Positions 53,771 through 64,000 of a stretch of 64,000 nucleotides of DNA are shown in pieces (position 1 is the first letter of the stretch; every line of letters begins with the position of its first letter). The translations under genes and the position numbers were made by a program. The DNA comes from Paenibacillus pedocola (GTDB taxonomy: Bacteria; Bacillota; Bacilli; Paenibacillales; Paenibacillaceae). The DNA is taken from assembly GCF_031599675.1 (NCBI RefSeq), contig NZ_CP134223.1, forward strand, positions 3,782,001 through 3,846,000, written 5' to 3'. The notes under the pieces are model-generated. The model was not told the DNA's origin and did not search any database. It worked only from the letters and a program-made list of their open reading frames with translations.

Positions 53771-55013
53771 GATCATCTCTCCTAACATTGGCAATCGCTT
53801 TATCTGTGGAGCCGACCATCGCCAGTGCGAGAGGTTCAGCAAACATTTGATCCAGCAGCTGGTTCACATCATCCATCGTTACACGCCCGATTTTGTTGAT
53901 CATGTCATCCAGTGTATCATGTCTTCCAAGCATCAGCTCGTTTTTACCGATCCGGTTCATCCGGCTGCTGGTGCTCTCCAGGCTTAGAATCAGACTGCCT
54001 TTGAGCTGCTCCTTGCCTTTTCTCAGCTCATCTTCGCTGATGCCCTTTACAGCAAGCTCATGCATCATTTCCTTGATCAGCTCCGTAACCTCTTTGGTCT
54101 GCTTCGGCGCTGTCCCCGCATACACGGTGAACAGGCCGCTGTCCGCCTGGGAGCTATGATAAGAATACACGGAGTAAGCCAGTCCGCGCTTCTCCCGGAT
54201 CTCCTGGAACAGGCGTGAGCTCATGCCACCGCCAATAGCGTTGTTTAAGAGCACCATCGGATATTGCAGCGGTCCGCCGCTCTGAACTCCCGGCAGGGAT
54301 ATGCAGATGTGGTTCTGCTCCGTTTTTTTGCGGTGGAACAGCAGCTCTCCATGGAATTCAGGTGCTGTCAGCGCAGCAGCCTCGCCGTGATTGTCAAAAG
54401 AACCAAAATGACGCTCCAGCAGCCCGGTCAGGTTATCATCGATGTTGCCCGCTACGCTGATCACCGTATTTTCGATAGTATACTGAGCCTTCATATAGGC
54501 GCGCAGATCATCGGGCGTCATTGCCAGCAGGCGTTCCTTAAGACCAAGAATTGAATACGCAAGCGGGTGTTCCCCGTAAGCGGCTGCGCACATCAGGTCA
54601 TGGACCAGATCGTCCGGCGTATCCTCGCACATGGAGATCTCCTCGAGGATAACATTCTTCTCCTTCGCCAATTCTTCGGCGTCCATGCGTGAACGGAAGA
54701 ACATATCGGAGAGAACATCCACAGCAATCGGGAGATGCTCATCCAGCACTTTTGCGTAATAGCATGTATATTCCTTCGAGGTGAACGCATTGACGTTGCC
54801 GCCAATCGCATCAAACTGCTCGGCAATATCCTTGGCGCTGAAGCGGTCAGTGCCCTTAAACAGCATATGTTCAATAAAATGAGAAATCCCGTTATTCAAG
54901 GGGTTCTCATTGCGGGAGCCTGTTTTGACCCAGATTCCAAAGGAAACGGATCGGCCGGTGGGAATTTTCTCTGTCACCACTCGCAGGCCGTTTGATAATA
55001 CGATTTTTTCCAA
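53748..55013 (-). CDS. mlpA: M16 zinc peptidase MlpA (YmxG)
   Basis: The 421-residue M16 peptidase has HFIEH at H45-E48-H49 and the distal Glu in KNVILEEI. It is of full length with both M16 domains. The B. subtilis homologue, next to ylxY and pnp, affects extracellular protease levels. The start is TTG 55013 with AGGAGGA nine bases upstream. It is the third M16 gene in the window. Confidence 0.94.
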   Translation of the reverse strand: MEKIVLSNGLRVVTEKIPTGRSVSFGIWVKTGSRNENPLNNGISHFIEHMLFKGTDRFSAKDIAEQFDAIGGNVNAFTSKEYTCYYAKVLDEHLPIAVDVLSDMFFRSRMDAEELAKEKNVILEEISMCEDTPDDLVHDLMCAAAYGEHPLAYSILGLKERLLAMTPDDLRAYMKAQYTIENTVISVAGNIDDNLTGLLERHFGSFDNHGEAAALTAPEFHGELLFHRKKTEQNHICISLPGVQSGGPLQYPMVLLNNAIGGGMSSRLFQEIREKRGLAYSVYSYHSSQADSGLFTVYAGTAPKQTKEVTELIKEMMHELAVKGISEDELRKGKEQLKGSLILSLESTSSRMNRIGKNELMLGRHDTLDDMINKIGRVTMDDVNQLLDQMFAEPLALAMVGSTDKAIANVRRDDLVLLRSN

Positions 55014-55094
55014 TTCTAAGTCCTCCTGGCACAGCCTTGTTTCTGTCCTGTAGATTTGTTAAGCGCGACTCTAATCCTACCAGAAATTAACGAC

Positions 55095-56081
55095 TCACTC
55101 AACTTCAGAGGGCATCAGCCGCTCAGCTGACAACGTCTGGCTGACTGTTCCAAGCTGCAGGCCCTTTGCTCTGATCGCCCGTATCATGCCCTTCAGTGCC
55201 TTGGAGGAAGATGCCGTCGGATGCATCAGTATCAGCGTTCCCGGCTCTGTCTTGGCACTTATCTTAGCAATTACTGATTCCGGGGAAGGATTCCGCCAAT
55301 CGACCGTATCCAGCGTCCACAGCACTGTTTTCAGCCCCAGGGATGCAGCTATGTCCACCGTTTCCTGATCAAAATCGCCTGAAGGGGGAGCGAACCACTG
55401 ATTCGTCACTCCCAGGCTCTCCTTGAGGAGGATTTGTGTCTTCTGGATCTCCGCTGCCGCCCGCGCCCGGCTTAATGTACTCATATTCGGATGAGTATAA
55501 GCATGATTCTCCATTTCGTGACCACGCTTCTGCATCTCTGCAGCCAGTTCTTTATTTTTACTGAGCCAGCTGCCATCCAGAAAAAAGGTCACCTTCACCT
55601 TTTCCTCATCCAAAATGTCCAGCATCGGTTCAATATACTGATTGCCCCAGGCCACGTTGATCATCAGCGAGACCATGGGTTTGGCCGGATTGCCCCGGTA
55701 GATCGGATGCGCCCCGAGATCATTTAAGGAGACCTTGGGCCGGATTTGGCGGTAAACCAGCTTAAGGCCGTCCCCCGGACCTTTTAGCAGTGCATTGCGG
55801 TACGTTGCTTCTACATCTACCTCCAGCCCGTTATAGCCCGGAATGGCTTTCCAAATGCGGTCTACAGTGGCATCTACAGGTGCTGCATTCAGCTTGGCTG
55901 CCTCGCTCTGAACCAGTAAACGCAGCTCTTCATTTTGTTCCTTGGGATGATTAGCCATTACGGCCAGTCCATCCTCCGGCTTAAGCTGGGCCAGCATTTC
56001 CTTCACGGGTCTGTATGTGCTGCCAATACCGATTACAACAGCAATACAGGCCAGCACAAGCGCTGCCTTGTCCGTCTTCAT
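55095..56081 (-). CDS. ylxY: YlxY-type polysaccharide deacetylase homologue
   Basis: The 328-residue protein has an N-terminal membrane/signal helix (ALVLACIAVVIGIGSTY) and a NodB fold. Motif 1, normally TFDDG, reads INVAWGNQY, so the catalytic Asp pair is missing; motif 2 HAYTHPNMSTL, motif 3 APPSGDFD and motif 4 LWTLDTVDW remain. This pattern is, as I recall, typical of YlxY proteins, whose activity is unproved. ATG 56081 behind GGGGAGG is chosen over ATG 56141. Confidence 0.9.
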   Translation of the reverse strand: MKTDKAALVLACIAVVIGIGSTYRPVKEMLAQLKPEDGLAVMANHPKEQNEELRLLVQSEAAKLNAAPVDATVDRIWKAIPGYNGLEVDVEATYRNALLKGPGDGLKLVYRQIRPKVSLNDLGAHPIYRGNPAKPMVSLMINVAWGNQYIEPMLDILDEEKVKVTFFLDGSWLSKNKELAAEMQKRGHEMENHAYTHPNMSTLSRARAAAEIQKTQILLKESLGVTNQWFAPPSGDFDQETVDIAASLGLKTVLWTLDTVDWRNPSPESVIAKISAKTEPGTLILMHPTASSSKALKGMIRAIRAKGLQLGTVSQTLSAERLMPSEVE

Positions 56082-56183
56082 GACGTTTTTCCTCCCCGCG
56101 CACAGTTCGTACAGGACTCTTTGTCCCAGACTATGAATCACAGGAGAAAAATATGCTTCTTACCCGGCTTAAGCACACCAAAA

Positions 56184-56225
56184 AGAAACGGAATTACCGC
56201 CCTTTCCGGGAAGAAATCCGTTTCT
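56184..56225 (-). terminator. Second terminator downstream of pnp
   Basis: AGAAACGGA (56184-56192) pairs with TCCGTTTCT (56217-56225), followed by TTTTGG on the minus strand. Confidence 0.75.
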
Positions 56226-56251
56226 GCAAATAATCTGAGAATATAACCTAT

Positions 56252-56288
56252 TTAAAAAAAGAGCCAGACGCAAATGCTTCTGTCTCTT
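56252..56288 (-). terminator. First terminator downstream of pnp
   Basis: AAGAG and CAGA (56259-56268) pair with TCTG and CTCTT (56279-56288), followed by TTTTTTT on the minus strand. It forms a tandem pair with the hairpin at 56184-56225. Confidence 0.7.
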
Positions 56289-56338
56289 CTTAAAAATATC
56301 CGTAAACCCTGCTACAAAAAGCAATGTGTAGCTTACGC

Positions 56339-58441
56339 TTACGCTTTCGCTCCGGCTTCCGAAGTCAATACCGCTTTGCGCGACAAGTTGACACGGCCCT
56401 GCTGGTCAATTTCGGTTACTTTTACAGTAATCGTATCGCCGATAGCCACAACATCTTCTACTTTCGCTACGCGCTCTGTGGACAGCTGGGAGATGTGTAC
56501 CAGCCCATCTTTGCCGGGAATCAGTTCAACAAAAGCACCGAACTTCTCGATGCGGCGAACCGTACCTACATAGATTTCACCAACTTGGACTTCCTTCACA
56601 ATGCCCTCGATGATGCCGCGAGCTTTTTGGATCATGGCTTCGTCGGAAGAGCCGATAAATACGCGTCCATCCTGCTCGATGTCGATCTTTACGCCGGTTT
56701 CTTCGATGATCTTGTTAATGATCTTACCGCCGGCACCAATAACATCACGGATTTTGTCCGGATTGATGTTAATGATAATGATCTTAGGCGCATATTGGGA
56801 CAGGCTAGGTCTTGGCTCAGAGATAGCTTCCATCATTTTTCCGAGGATGAACAAACGTCCTTCTCTGGCTTGCTCCAACGCTTCCTTCAGAATCTTGCGG
56901 TCAATACCGGCAATCTTGATATCCATCTGAATTGCGGTTACACCTTCTGCAGTACCCGCTACCTTAAAGTCCATATCACCCAGATGATCTTCCATACCCT
57001 GGATGTCTGTCAGAATGGAGACATGCTCTCCGTCTTTAATCAGACCCATAGCTACGCCGGCTACAGGAGCCTTGATAGGTACCCCTGCATCCATCATTGC
57101 CAGGATACTGGCGCAGATACTTGCCTGGGAAGTCGAACCGTTCGATTCAATCGCTTCCGATACCAGACGGATCGTGTACGGGAATTCAGTTTCACTAGGA
57201 ATAACCTTGGAAAGGGCGCGTTCACCCAGTGCCCCGTGACCGATTTCGCGGCGTCCCGGTGCTCTAAGCGGGCGGGCTTCCCCTACGCTAAACGGCGGGA
57301 AGTTGTAATGGTGCATGAAACGTTTGGTTTCAGTCGGATCGATACCGTCCAGAATCTGCACATCACCAAGCGCACCAAGTGTACATACGCTGAGAATTTG
57401 TGTTTGTCCGCGGGTAAAGAGCCCGGAACCGTGTGTACGCGGCAACAGTGCCGTATCACATTCGATCGGACGGATTTCATCCAGCTTACGGCCATCCGGA
57501 CGCACTTTGTCATGCGTAATCAGGCGGCGCACTTCATCCTTGACGATGTCATGCAGTACTTCCTTAACGTCTTTCAGAAGCTCTGGTGTCTCTATGTATT
57601 TCTCAACGAAATACTCCACCGTTTCGCTGTTGATCAGATCGATAGCATCCTGGCGTGCATGCTTCTCGGCAATCTTGACAGCTTCTACCAGGCGGCTCTG
57701 CGCAAAAGCACGAACCTCTGTGTTCACGTCAGCATTTACCGCGTGCAGCTTTACAGCCATTTTTTCTTTACCGGCAACTGCTACCAGTTCTTCAATCACT
57801 GCTACGATCTTGCGGATTTCTTCGTGCCCGAACATGATTGCTTCCAGCATCACGTCTTCCGGCACTTCGTTCGCTTCCGCCTCAACCATCATGATGGCAT
57901 CTTTCGTTCCGGCAACCACGACATAAATGTCGCTGGCTTCCTGCTGGGCAACGTCAGGATTAATGACGAATTCGCCATTGATCCGTCCAACCGCCACTCC
58001 GCCGATCGGCCCGTCAAACGGCACATCAGAGATGCTCAGGGCAGCAGACGTACCAATCATTGCCGCGATGTCCGGGGCACAATCCTGATCCACACTCATG
58101 ACCATGTTCAGTACTTGAACGTCGTTACGGAATCCTTCCGGAAACAACGGACGAATCGGACGGTCAGTCAGGCGACTGGACAGAATAGCTTTCTCACTCG
58201 GTCTGCCTTCCCGCTTGATAAATCCGCCTGGGATTTTACCTACTGCATATAATCTTTCTTCATAGTTAACCGTAAGCGGGAAAAAATCCAGATCTTTAGG
58301 CTCACTGGAAGCTGTAACCGTACACAATACTGCAGTATCTCCGTAGCGTACCATAACGGCGGCATTTGCCTGTTTGGCAAGGCGGCCGGTCTCCAGCACC
58401 AGGCGTCTTCCGCCAAGCTGCATTTCTACACGTTGTTCCAT
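56339..58441 (-). CDS. pnp: Polynucleotide phosphorylase
   Basis: The 700-residue protein has two RNase PH domains ([14 protein letters not shown] marks the second), a KH domain ([14 protein letters not shown]) and a C-terminal S1 domain ([35 protein letters not shown]). PNPase is the main 3'-5' phosphorolytic exonuclease of Firmicutes and a partner of RNase Y and RNase J, both also in this window. AAGGAGGGG precedes the ATG. It follows rpsO, as in most bacteria. Confidence 0.98.
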   Translation of the reverse strand: MEQRVEMQLGGRRLVLETGRLAKQANAAVMVRYGDTAVLCTVTASSEPKDLDFFPLTVNYEERLYAVGKIPGGFIKREGRPSEKAILSSRLTDRPIRPLFPEGFRNDVQVLNMVMSVDQDCAPDIAAMIGTSAALSISDVPFDGPIGGVAVGRINGEFVINPDVAQQEASDIYVVVAGTKDAIMMVEAEANEVPEDVMLEAIMFGHEEIRKIVAVIEELVAVAGKEKMAVKLHAVNADVNTEVRAFAQSRLVEAVKIAEKHARQDAIDLINSETVEYFVEKYIETPELLKDVKEVLHDIVKDEVRRLITHDKVRPDGRKLDEIRPIECDTALLPRTHGSGLFTRGQTQILSVCTLGALGDVQILDGIDPTETKRFMHHYNFPPFSVGEARPLRAPGRREIGHGALGERALSKVIPSETEFPYTIRLVSEAIESNGSTSQASICASILAMMDAGVPIKAPVAGVAMGLIKDGEHVSILTDIQGMEDHLGDMDFKVAGTAEGVTAIQMDIKIAGIDRKILKEALEQAREGRLFILGKMMEAISEPRPSLSQYAPKIIIININPDKIRDVIGAGGKIINKIIEETGVKIDIEQDGRVFIGSSDEAMIQKARGIIEGIVKEVQVGEIYVGTVRRIEKFGAFVELIPGKDGLVHISQLSTERVAKVEDVVAIGDTITVKVTEIDQQGRVNLSRKAVLTSEAGAKA

Positions 58442-58566
58442 AAAACCCCTCCTTGAATAGTAGTAAGCCCGCTATCGAACCGCAGGCTGTAGCGTAGTTC
58501 TTCATGAACCGTATGCCTGTCCGAGGTTATCAGATCACGCACCGGTTCTGTATGTTCTACAAGCAA

Positions 58567-58604
58567 AAACGGCTTGTCCTCTGAGAGAGGTGAAATAGCC
58601 GTTT
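58567..58604 (-). promoter_or_regulatory. Terminator-like hairpin in the pnp leader
   Basis: AAACGGCT (58567-58574) pairs with AGCCGTTT (58597-58604), with a CCTCT/AGAGG inner stem, and the minus strand continues in TTTTTGC. It lies between the rpsO terminator and pnp, so it could be a second terminator, an RNase processing site or part of PNPase autoregulation. Confidence 0.6.
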
Positions 58605-58652
58605 GTGCGAATCATATCCATTTGCCACTGTAAAAGTTTTCCCTAAATTTTC

Positions 58653-58717
58653 AAAAAGCAACCCGGCTGTCCCGCTGTCGATCGTAAGAAGGACATACGG
58701 TATACAACCAGGCTGCT
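58653..58717 (-). terminator. Intrinsic terminator of rpsO
   Basis: AGCAACCCGG (58657-58666) pairs with CCAGGCTGCT (58708-58717) with two G-U positions, followed by TTTTTG on the minus strand. Confidence 0.65.
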
Positions 58718-58739
58718 TTAAGGTTACTCTTATGGGAAA

Positions 58740-59009
58740 TTAACGACGCAATCCCAGTTTCTCGATCAGGGCGCTGTAACGTCTGATGTCTTTGTTCTTC
58801 AAATACGCCAGCAGTTTACGACGTTGTCCAACCATCTTCAGCAATCCGCGACGGGAATGATGATCCTTCTTGTGCGTACGCAAGTGGTCAGTCAAATTAA
58901 CGATGTTCTCCGTAAGGATAGCAACTTGCACCTCAGGGGATCCGGTATCGGATTCATGAGTTTTGTGCTCGTCGATCAATTGGTGTTTACGTTCTTGAGT
59001 CAATGCCAT
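58740..59009 (-). CDS. rpsO: 30S ribosomal protein S15
   Basis: The 89-residue protein is S15 ([33 protein letters not shown]...[17 protein letters not shown]). It binds the 16S rRNA central domain early in assembly. ATG 59009 has AAGGAGGTG upstream. It is monocistronic by the flanking promoter and terminator, followed by pnp. Confidence 0.98.
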   Translation of the reverse strand: MALTQERKHQLIDEHKTHESDTGSPEVQVAILTENIVNLTDHLRTHKKDHHSRRGLLKMVGQRRKLLAYLKNKDIRRYSALIEKLGLRR

Positions 59010-59141
59010 CCTGTTCACCTCCTTCATTATAATCGCCAGTAGCCTCGTCGCCGTCGGTGAGAACGTGCAACCAAGCTAAGGTTATGATGCTGTCATTCCA
59101 GCAACGTTAATCAGTATAGCATCTTCGAAGACAAAAGTAAA
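59010..59141 (-). promoter_or_regulatory. rpsO promoter and possible S15 autoregulatory leader
   Basis: On the minus strand TTTACT (59141-59136) and TATACT (59118-59113) are separated by 17 bases. The resulting ~100-base leader contains short hairpins (GCTG/CAGC, AACC/GGTT). Firmicute rpsO leaders often bind S15 for feedback control, but I cannot match this one to a described motif. Confidence 0.55.
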
Positions 59142-59158
59142 CGCATGTCCAAAGAAGA

Positions 59159-60106
59159 TTATGAAGGATATCCCAGCAGCGCTTTGGCTGTCTCGGCATC
59201 CTTGGAAATTTGCGAGATCAGGGCATCAATGGACTCGAATTTCCGTTCAGGACGGATAAAGCCTTCAAGCTCTACCTTAAGCTCCTGTCCATAGATATCT
59301 GCGGCAAAATCGAACAGGTGCACTTCAAAACTCGGTGCCACCATCCCGTCATGGAATGTGGGCTTGACCCCAACATTCATCACCCCGTACAAGACTTCTT
59401 CCTTATAGAAGACCTTAACTGCATAGACTCCCTTGGCCGGAATGACATACCGGTCTTCCAGCTGAAGATTGGCGGTTGGGAACCCGATGGTGCGCCCGCG
59501 CTTCTCACCATGTCCGACGATTCCGCGCAGATGATAACAGCGTCCAAACCAGCTATTCGCAAGGGCCAGATCACCGCTCTGCAAGCTCTTTCGGATTCCG
59601 GAGCTGCTTACTTTCTCCCCTTCAAGCAGGAACGGAGGAACCGTCTCCACACTCATTGCCCCAAGCCCCAGCTCACGGAGCATGTCCGCATCGCCTTCGC
59701 CCAGGTAACCAAAGCGGAAATCAAACCCGACTACTGCAGTTATAATCTGCAGCGGCAGCAGCATAATGGAGACAAAATCCTGCGGGCTGACTCGGGAAAG
59801 CTGCTCATTAAAATCAATTATATACAAAATATCGACGCCCATACCGGACAGCAGCTCCTGCTTATCCTTCGGCGGGGTCAAATATCCATCATAGTCGCCT
59901 TTGCCCATAACATCCTTGGGATGAGGATGAAAGGTCATCACTGCAGCTGGTACACCTTGTCTCCGGGCCAGAGCTACAGCGGATGTAATGACGCTGGCAT
60001 GTCCGCGGTGCAGTCCGTCAAACTGGCCCAGTGCAGCTACTTGCGGCTGTGCCCACTCGGCTGCTGTCTCCGGCGGCATTGGATAGCTTAAGGTTACGGT
60101 TCTCAC
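59159..60106 (-). CDS. ribF: Bifunctional riboflavin kinase/FAD synthetase
   Basis: The 315-residue protein joins an N-terminal FMN adenylyltransferase domain (GQFDGLHRGHASVI, VVGFDFRFG) to a C-terminal riboflavin kinase domain (GEKRGRTIGFPTANL). It makes FMN and FAD. GTG 60106 with AGGTGAG upstream is preferred over GTG 60118. It follows truB by 38 bases on the same strand. Confidence 0.95.
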   Translation of the reverse strand: MRTVTLSYPMPPETAAEWAQPQVAALGQFDGLHRGHASVITSAVALARRQGVPAAVMTFHPHPKDVMGKGDYDGYLTPPKDKQELLSGMGVDILYIIDFNEQLSRVSPQDFVSIMLLPLQIITAVVGFDFRFGYLGEGDADMLRELGLGAMSVETVPPFLLEGEKVSSSGIRKSLQSGDLALANSWFGRCYHLRGIVGHGEKRGRTIGFPTANLQLEDRYVIPAKGVYAVKVFYKEEVLYGVMNVGVKPTFHDGMVAPSFEVHLFDFAADIYGQELKVELEGFIRPERKFESIDALISQISKDAETAKALLGYPS

Positions 60107-60144
60107 GCTGTTTCTCACCTACATTCACAAATGAAATAAATAAA

Positions 60145-61059
60145 TTAAGCTTGTGCGAAGACTTTAACAGGTGCAATAGCACCCGTATCCTCCAGCTTGT
60201 AAATACCCAGGAATTCTCCCTGAAGATCGTAAAGCCGGAAGTCTCCGCTCTGCTTCACTTCGGGTGCCACATACCGGATCGAAAGACGTTGTCCCTGCAT
60301 GGCAGCCTTCTTCTTCTCATCGATCACGGAGTGCCGCGGCAAATGGGAAATGGCCTCGTCTGCCGCAATCAAATGCTGCTCAAGTGTGCCTGCTTCCTTA
60401 TGTTCGGCAATCTGCTCGAGTGTCAGACAATGGCTGGCAGAAATCCCGGCAGACATCGTACGCGTAAGCTCGACCATTACACCGGGAAGTCCAAGCGCAC
60501 GGCCAATATCCACACATAGTGTACGGATATAGGTGCCCTTCGAACACAATACACGGAAAGTAATATCAGGATAATTGCCGTTCCAGACCATATCCGTCAT
60601 TTCAATTTCATAGATCTCCACTTCGCGGCTTTTGCGTTCGACAGTTTTGCCTTCTCTGGCCAGCTCATAAAGACGCTTACCGTCAACCTTGACCGCCGAA
60701 TACATCGGAGGAACCTGGGAGATCACTCCTTTGAACGAGTTCAGCACCTCAAGTACTTCGGCTTCGGTAACATGAACTTCATCCACCGTCTCCGTAATCG
60801 TACCGGTCATATCTTCTGTATCACTGGATAAGCCGAGTCTGAGGGTCGCAACATATTCCTTGGGCAGCTCCTGGATATATTCCACTACCCGGGTAGCCCG
60901 TCCGAGACAAAGCGGAAGCACTCCGGTCACCTGAGGATCAAGTGTACCCGTATGACCGATCCGTTTCATTCCGAGAATCCGCCGGGCCTTGGCTACAACG
61001 TCATGCGAAGTGTATCCTGCAGGCTTATAGACCGCCAAAACACCTGTGAGTTCACTCAT
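60145..61059 (-). CDS. truB: tRNA pseudouridine-55 synthase
   Basis: The 304-residue TruB has the catalytic D41 in GHTGTLDPQVTGVLPLCLG and the GTYIRTLCVDIG motif, plus a C-terminal PUA-like part. It forms the T-loop pseudouridine in tRNA. The start overlaps the nrnA stop by four bases (ATGA), so translation is coupled. Confidence 0.97.
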   Translation of the reverse strand: MSELTGVLAVYKPAGYTSHDVVAKARRILGMKRIGHTGTLDPQVTGVLPLCLGRATRVVEYIQELPKEYVATLRLGLSSDTEDMTGTITETVDEVHVTEAEVLEVLNSFKGVISQVPPMYSAVKVDGKRLYELAREGKTVERKSREVEIYEIEMTDMVWNGNYPDITFRVLCSKGTYIRTLCVDIGRALGLPGVMVELTRTMSAGISASHCLTLEQIAEHKEAGTLEQHLIAADEAISHLPRHSVIDEKKKAAMQGQRLSIRYVAPEVKQSGDFRLYDLQGEFLGIYKLEDTGAIAPVKVFAQA

Positions 61060-62033
61060 AGATGACGTCTGACCTCCTCAAGCACCAGCGGAATAGCCTG
61101 TTCCAGTGTTGCATCAAGACGGGCACCGGCAGCACGGGTATGACCTCCGCCACCAAATACTTGCGCAAGTGCCGCGACATCAACTTTGCCGGCTGAGCGT
61201 AAGCTTACTTTCACAGCATACTCATTGATTACTTTGAAAAGAATACCAACCTCAACCCCGCGGATATTACGGGGATAATTCACTATGCCTTCCAAATCTT
61301 CATTGGCTGCGCCACAGTCAAGCATATCCTGCGGCGTTACATGCACCCAGGCAATATCACCTTCGGGAGACAGCTGTAGTGTATTCAACGCACGGTTCAG
61401 CACTTTCACCTGAGGCAGGGTCATTTCCTCCAGCAGGTTCTCCGCCAGTTCAGGACCGTTTACCCCCATAGCCAGCAGTTCAGAGACCGCCGCCATCACT
61501 TTGGGTGAGGTATTGGTATAACGGAATCCGCCGGTATCTGTCAGCAGTCCCGTATAAAGCGCCGTGGCAATATCGAGGTTCCATTCCACCTGAAACGTCT
61601 TCAGCAGGTCGAACAAAATTTCCGCAGTCGCAGCAGCATCCGGCTTAATGAGCGTCACGAAACCATAACCGTTATTGGTAGGATGATGGTCAATATTCAC
61701 GATGAGCGCATCACTGGCAAAATAGCGCTGGGTCAGCCCCACACGCTGAAAATCAGCACAGTCGACGCAAATTACATTGCTGTATTGGCGCTGCAGCTCA
61801 CCTTCCGCCAAATTGACAATTTCACCGGCATGCCATAAGTATTCCATCCGCTGCGGAATCGGACCTTCATTCAGCATAGTATATTTTTTGCCCAGACATG
61901 AGAGAAGCCAGCCCACCGCGAGGGTGGAGCTGACTGCATCTCCGTCCGGCTGAACATGCGACACTACAAGATAATCGTCGTGTTCCAGCAGAAACTTACG
62001 GGTCTGCTGGAGACTTTGTTCATAGCTCTGCAT
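61056..62033 (-). CDS. nrnA: DHH-family nanoRNase/pAp phosphatase NrnA
   Basis: The 325-residue protein has DHH motifs (HVQPDGDAVSS at 26-36, VDCADFQR, IDHHPTN) and a DHHA1 domain with GGGGHTRAAGA. NrnA degrades 2-5 nucleotide RNAs and hydrolyses pAp. It lies between rbfA and truB, the conserved place for this gene. All metal-binding residues appear intact. Confidence 0.95.
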   Translation of the reverse strand: MQSYEQSLQQTRKFLLEHDDYLVVSHVQPDGDAVSSTLAVGWLLSCLGKKYTMLNEGPIPQRMEYLWHAGEIVNLAEGELQRQYSNVICVDCADFQRVGLTQRYFASDALIVNIDHHPTNNGYGFVTLIKPDAAATAEILFDLLKTFQVEWNLDIATALYTGLLTDTGGFRYTNTSPKVMAAVSELLAMGVNGPELAENLLEEMTLPQVKVLNRALNTLQLSPEGDIAWVHVTPQDMLDCGAANEDLEGIVNYPRNIRGVEVGILFKVINEYAVKVSLRSAGKVDVAALAQVFGGGGHTRAAGARLDATLEQAIPLVLEEVRRHL

Positions 62034-62054
62034 TCGCCGTCTCCTTTATGTTTC

Positions 62055-62405
62055 CTAGCTTTCTTCGTGCTTGATCTCGCCGAGCAGCTTCTCAATATGA
62101 CTTCCGTATGCAACGGATTCATCAATTTTGAAGATCAGCTCAGGCGTATGACGCAGGCGGATCGCCTTGCCAAGCTCAGAGCGGAGAAAGCCGTTAGCTT
62201 TCTCAATCGCTTTGAGTGAGCCTGACTGCTGCTCCGCATCCCCGAACACGCTCAGGTATACTTTGGCCTGAGATAGGTCGTTCGTCACGTCTACCCCGGT
62301 TACGGTAACGAAACCAATGCGCGGGTCTTTCAGTCCGCTTTGGATAAGCTGGCTCAGCTCTTTCTTAATCTGCTCGCCAACCCGTCCGGCTCTGATTTTA
62401 GACAT
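62055..62405 (-). CDS. rbfA: Ribosome-binding factor A
   Basis: The 116-residue protein matches RbfA ([18 protein letters not shown]..., [20 protein letters not shown]), a KH-fold factor for late 30S maturation and 16S 5'-end processing. It follows infB by 18 bases on the same strand in the conserved nusA-infB operon order. Confidence 0.96.
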   Translation of the reverse strand: MSKIRAGRVGEQIKKELSQLIQSGLKDPRIGFVTVTGVDVTNDLSQAKVYLSVFGDAEQQSGSLKAIEKANGFLRSELGKAIRLRHTPELIFKIDESVAYGSHIEKLLGEIKHEES

Positions 62406-62423
62406 CTGTATTCACCTCTTTGC

Positions 62424-64000
62424 TTAGCGCTCAACCTTTTCCATGATGAACGCTTCGATGATGTCGCCCTCTTGGACGTCATTATAGCGTTCCAAAGTTA
62501 TGCCGCATTCATAACCCTGCGCCACTTCTTTGGCATCGTCTTTAAAGCGCTTCAAGGTGTCGATCTTACCTTCGAACACGACGATTCCGCCGCGGATCAG
62601 GCGCATTTCGGCATTGCGGGTGATTTTGCCGTCTGTAACCATACAGCCTGCAACGCTACCCACTTTGCTGATTTTGAAGACGTTACGAACTTCGGCATGC
62701 CCAATAACGTTTTCTTTGAAGATTGGATCTAGCATGCCCTTCATGGCACTTTCAATCTCTTCAATGACGTTATAAATGATGTTGTGCAGACGTACATCTA
62801 CTTTTTCTTGTTCTGCAGCGGCTTTAGTCTGGGCGTCCGGACGAACGTTAAAGCCGATTACGATCGCATTTGATGCTGCCGCGAGTGTAATATCGGATTC
62901 CGTAATCGCACCGGCACCGCTGTGGATAATCTTCACGCGTACGCCTTCGACTTCGATTTTGGCCAACGAGCCTTTAAGCGCTTCGACCGAACCCTGTACG
63001 TCACCTTTGATGATAACGTTCAGATCTTTGATCTCGCCGTCTTTGATGTGCTTGAACAAGTCATCCAAAGTTACACGGGTATTTGTATTCAGCTCGGATT
63101 GACGCTGTGACGTCGAACGTCTGTCAGCGATCGCACGGGCTTTACGCTCATCTTCGAAGGCCATGAACGGATCGCCCGCCTGCGGCACTTCAGTCAAACC
63201 GGTAATTTCCACTGGTGTGGAAGGTCCGGCTTCCTTGATTTTGCGTCCCTTGTCATTGACCATGGCGCGTACGCGTCCGAAGCAGTTACCTGCGACAAAA
63301 GCATCTCCGACTTTCAGGGTACCGTTCTGTACGAGAATACGGGCAACTGGCCCGCGGTTCTTATCAAGCTCAGCTTCAATCACGGTACCGCGTGCCCGTT
63401 TGTCCGGGTTCGCTTTGTACTCATTAACTTCAGCCACGAGCAGAATCATTTCCAGCAGTTCTTCCAGGTTAATACGCTGTTTAGCGGACAGGTTGACGAA
63501 AATGGTGTCGCCGCCCCACTCTTCCGGAACCAGCTCATAGTTGGTAAGCTCCTGCTTCACACGGTCTGGATCTGCGCCCGGCTTGTCGATTTTGTTGACT
63601 GCAACAATGATCGGAAGTCCGGCAGCCTTCGCATGGTTGATCGCTTCCACCGTCTGCGGCATAACACCGTCATCGGCAGCTACGACGATAATCGTCATAT
63701 CTGTAACTTGGGCACCACGGGCACGCATCGCGGTAAACGCTTCGTGACCCGGTGTATCCAGGAACGTAATTTTCTTGTGGTTGATTTCGACTTGATAAGC
63801 ACCAATATGCTGAGTGATCCCGCCGGCTTCGCCGCCGGTTACGTTCGTCGAACGAATCGCATCGAGCAATGTTGTTTTACCATGGTCAACGTGACCCATG
63901 ATCGTGACAACCGGTGGACGGGTCATCAGATCCTCTTCGGAATCATTCTCTTCCACGGTTTCGAAGCTGTCTTCATCGACTGGAATCTTCACTTCTACTT
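62424..64000 (-). CDS. infB: Translation initiation factor IF-2 (5' part outside window)
   Basis: The visible 525 codons hold the complete G domain ([22 protein letters not shown], with the full switch regions), domains II and III, and the C-terminal fMet-tRNA-binding domain C2. The frame stays open to the window edge ([11 protein letters not shown]...), so the start and the long N-terminal extension are missing. IF-2 places initiator tRNA on the ribosome. rbfA, nrnA and truB follow. Confidence 0.98.
   Translation of the reverse strand, partial: VEVKIPVDEDSFETVEENDSEEDLMTRPPVVTIMGHVDHGKTTLLDAIRSTNVTGGEAGGITQHIGAYQVEINHKKITFLDTPGHEAFTAMRARGAQVTDMTIIVVAADDGVMPQTVEAINHAKAAGLPIIVAVNKIDKPGADPDRVKQELTNYELVPEEWGGDTIFVNLSAKQRINLEELLEMILLVAEVNEYKANPDKRARGTVIEAELDKNRGPVARILVQNGTLKVGDAFVAGNCFGRVRAMVNDKGRKIKEAGPSTPVEITGLTEVPQAGDPFMAFEDERKARAIADRRSTSQRQSELNTNTRVTLDDLFKHIKDGEIKDLNVIIKGDVQGSVEALKGSLAKIEVEGVRVKIIHSGAGAITESDITLAAASNAIVIGFNVRPDAQTKAAAEQEKVDVRLHNIIYNVIEEIESAMKGMLDPIFKENVIGHAEVRNVFKISKVGSVAGCMVTDGKITRNAEMRLIRGGIVVFEGKIDTLKRFKDDAKEVAQGYECGITLERYNDVQEGDIIEAFIMEKVER

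Noticed and set aside
56324..58252. 642-codon open frame on the plus strand
   Set aside because: It is exactly antisense to pnp, has low-complexity His/Phe/Asn-rich translation and no ribosome site; it is a codon-bias shadow.
1..64000. CRISPR arrays, prophage, insertion sequences, tRNA or rRNA genes
   Set aside because: No direct-repeat array with spacers, no transposase or integrase frames, no tRNA cloverleaf or rRNA segments were recognised.

Overview
The window is chromosomal DNA of a spore-forming Firmicute, most likely Paenibacillus. The gene order infB-rbfA-nrnA-truB-ribF-rpsO-pnp-ylxY-mlpA-(dut)-dpaA/dpaB-dapG-dapA-rnjB-tepA-ylzJ-spoIIIE-ymfFHIJK-rodZ-like-pgsA-cinA-recA-recX-rny-ymdB-spoVS is the Bacillales core arrangement. 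Moderately high GC, a PduL next to a dut-containing dpa region, and YajQ beside pgsA fit Paenibacillus better than Bacillus. The assignment is inferred from synteny and protein style; no database was searched.

Layout. (A) About 0-8.2 kb is accessory: an isochorismatase-fold hydrolase, a GH42 beta-galactosidase divergent from an AraC regulator, an SDR/NTF2-like pair with a degraded Dabb-type fragment behind it, a YafY/WYL regulator, and several gene remnants. (B) About 8.2-17.1 kb is a run of stress and resistance functions: a long 5' leader with a short ORF and a terminator ahead of an RsgA-like GTPase plus an APH-type kinase; a TetR-controlled pair of SMR efflux subunits; a heterodimeric ABC exporter divergent from a LysR regulator; and a FosB-type thiol transferase. 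(C) About 17.1-26.6 kb holds CIRCE-controlled htpG, a DUF1796 protein, a GT2 glycosyltransferase, a LysR/dapA-family divergent pair, a DEAD-box helicase, PduL and an M19 dipeptidase. (D) 26.7-64 kb is almost all on the minus strand and is the conserved core block for RNA turnover (RNase Y, RNase J, PNPase), translation (IF-2, RbfA, S15, TruB), recombination (RecA, RecX), envelope synthesis and sporulation (SpoVS, SleB, SpoIIIE, dipicolinate synthase).

Regulation visible in the sequence includes a perfect CIRCE at htpG, a 14-bp palindrome in the promoter spacer of the tetR-SMR operon, perfect dyads in both LysR intergenic regions, and promoters resembling sigma-H (spoVS), sigma-G (sleB) and sigma-K (dpaA). 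A degenerate SOS-like box lies upstream of recA. Most transcription units end in clear intrinsic terminators.

The most unusual items are: the RsgA-paralogue/APH operon with its attenuator-like leader; two dpaA genes flanking dpaB, with the second copy occupying the position of asd in the B. subtilis order; a ymdB whose only possible full-length start is ATT; and a beta-propeller-like pseudogene with an in-frame stop.
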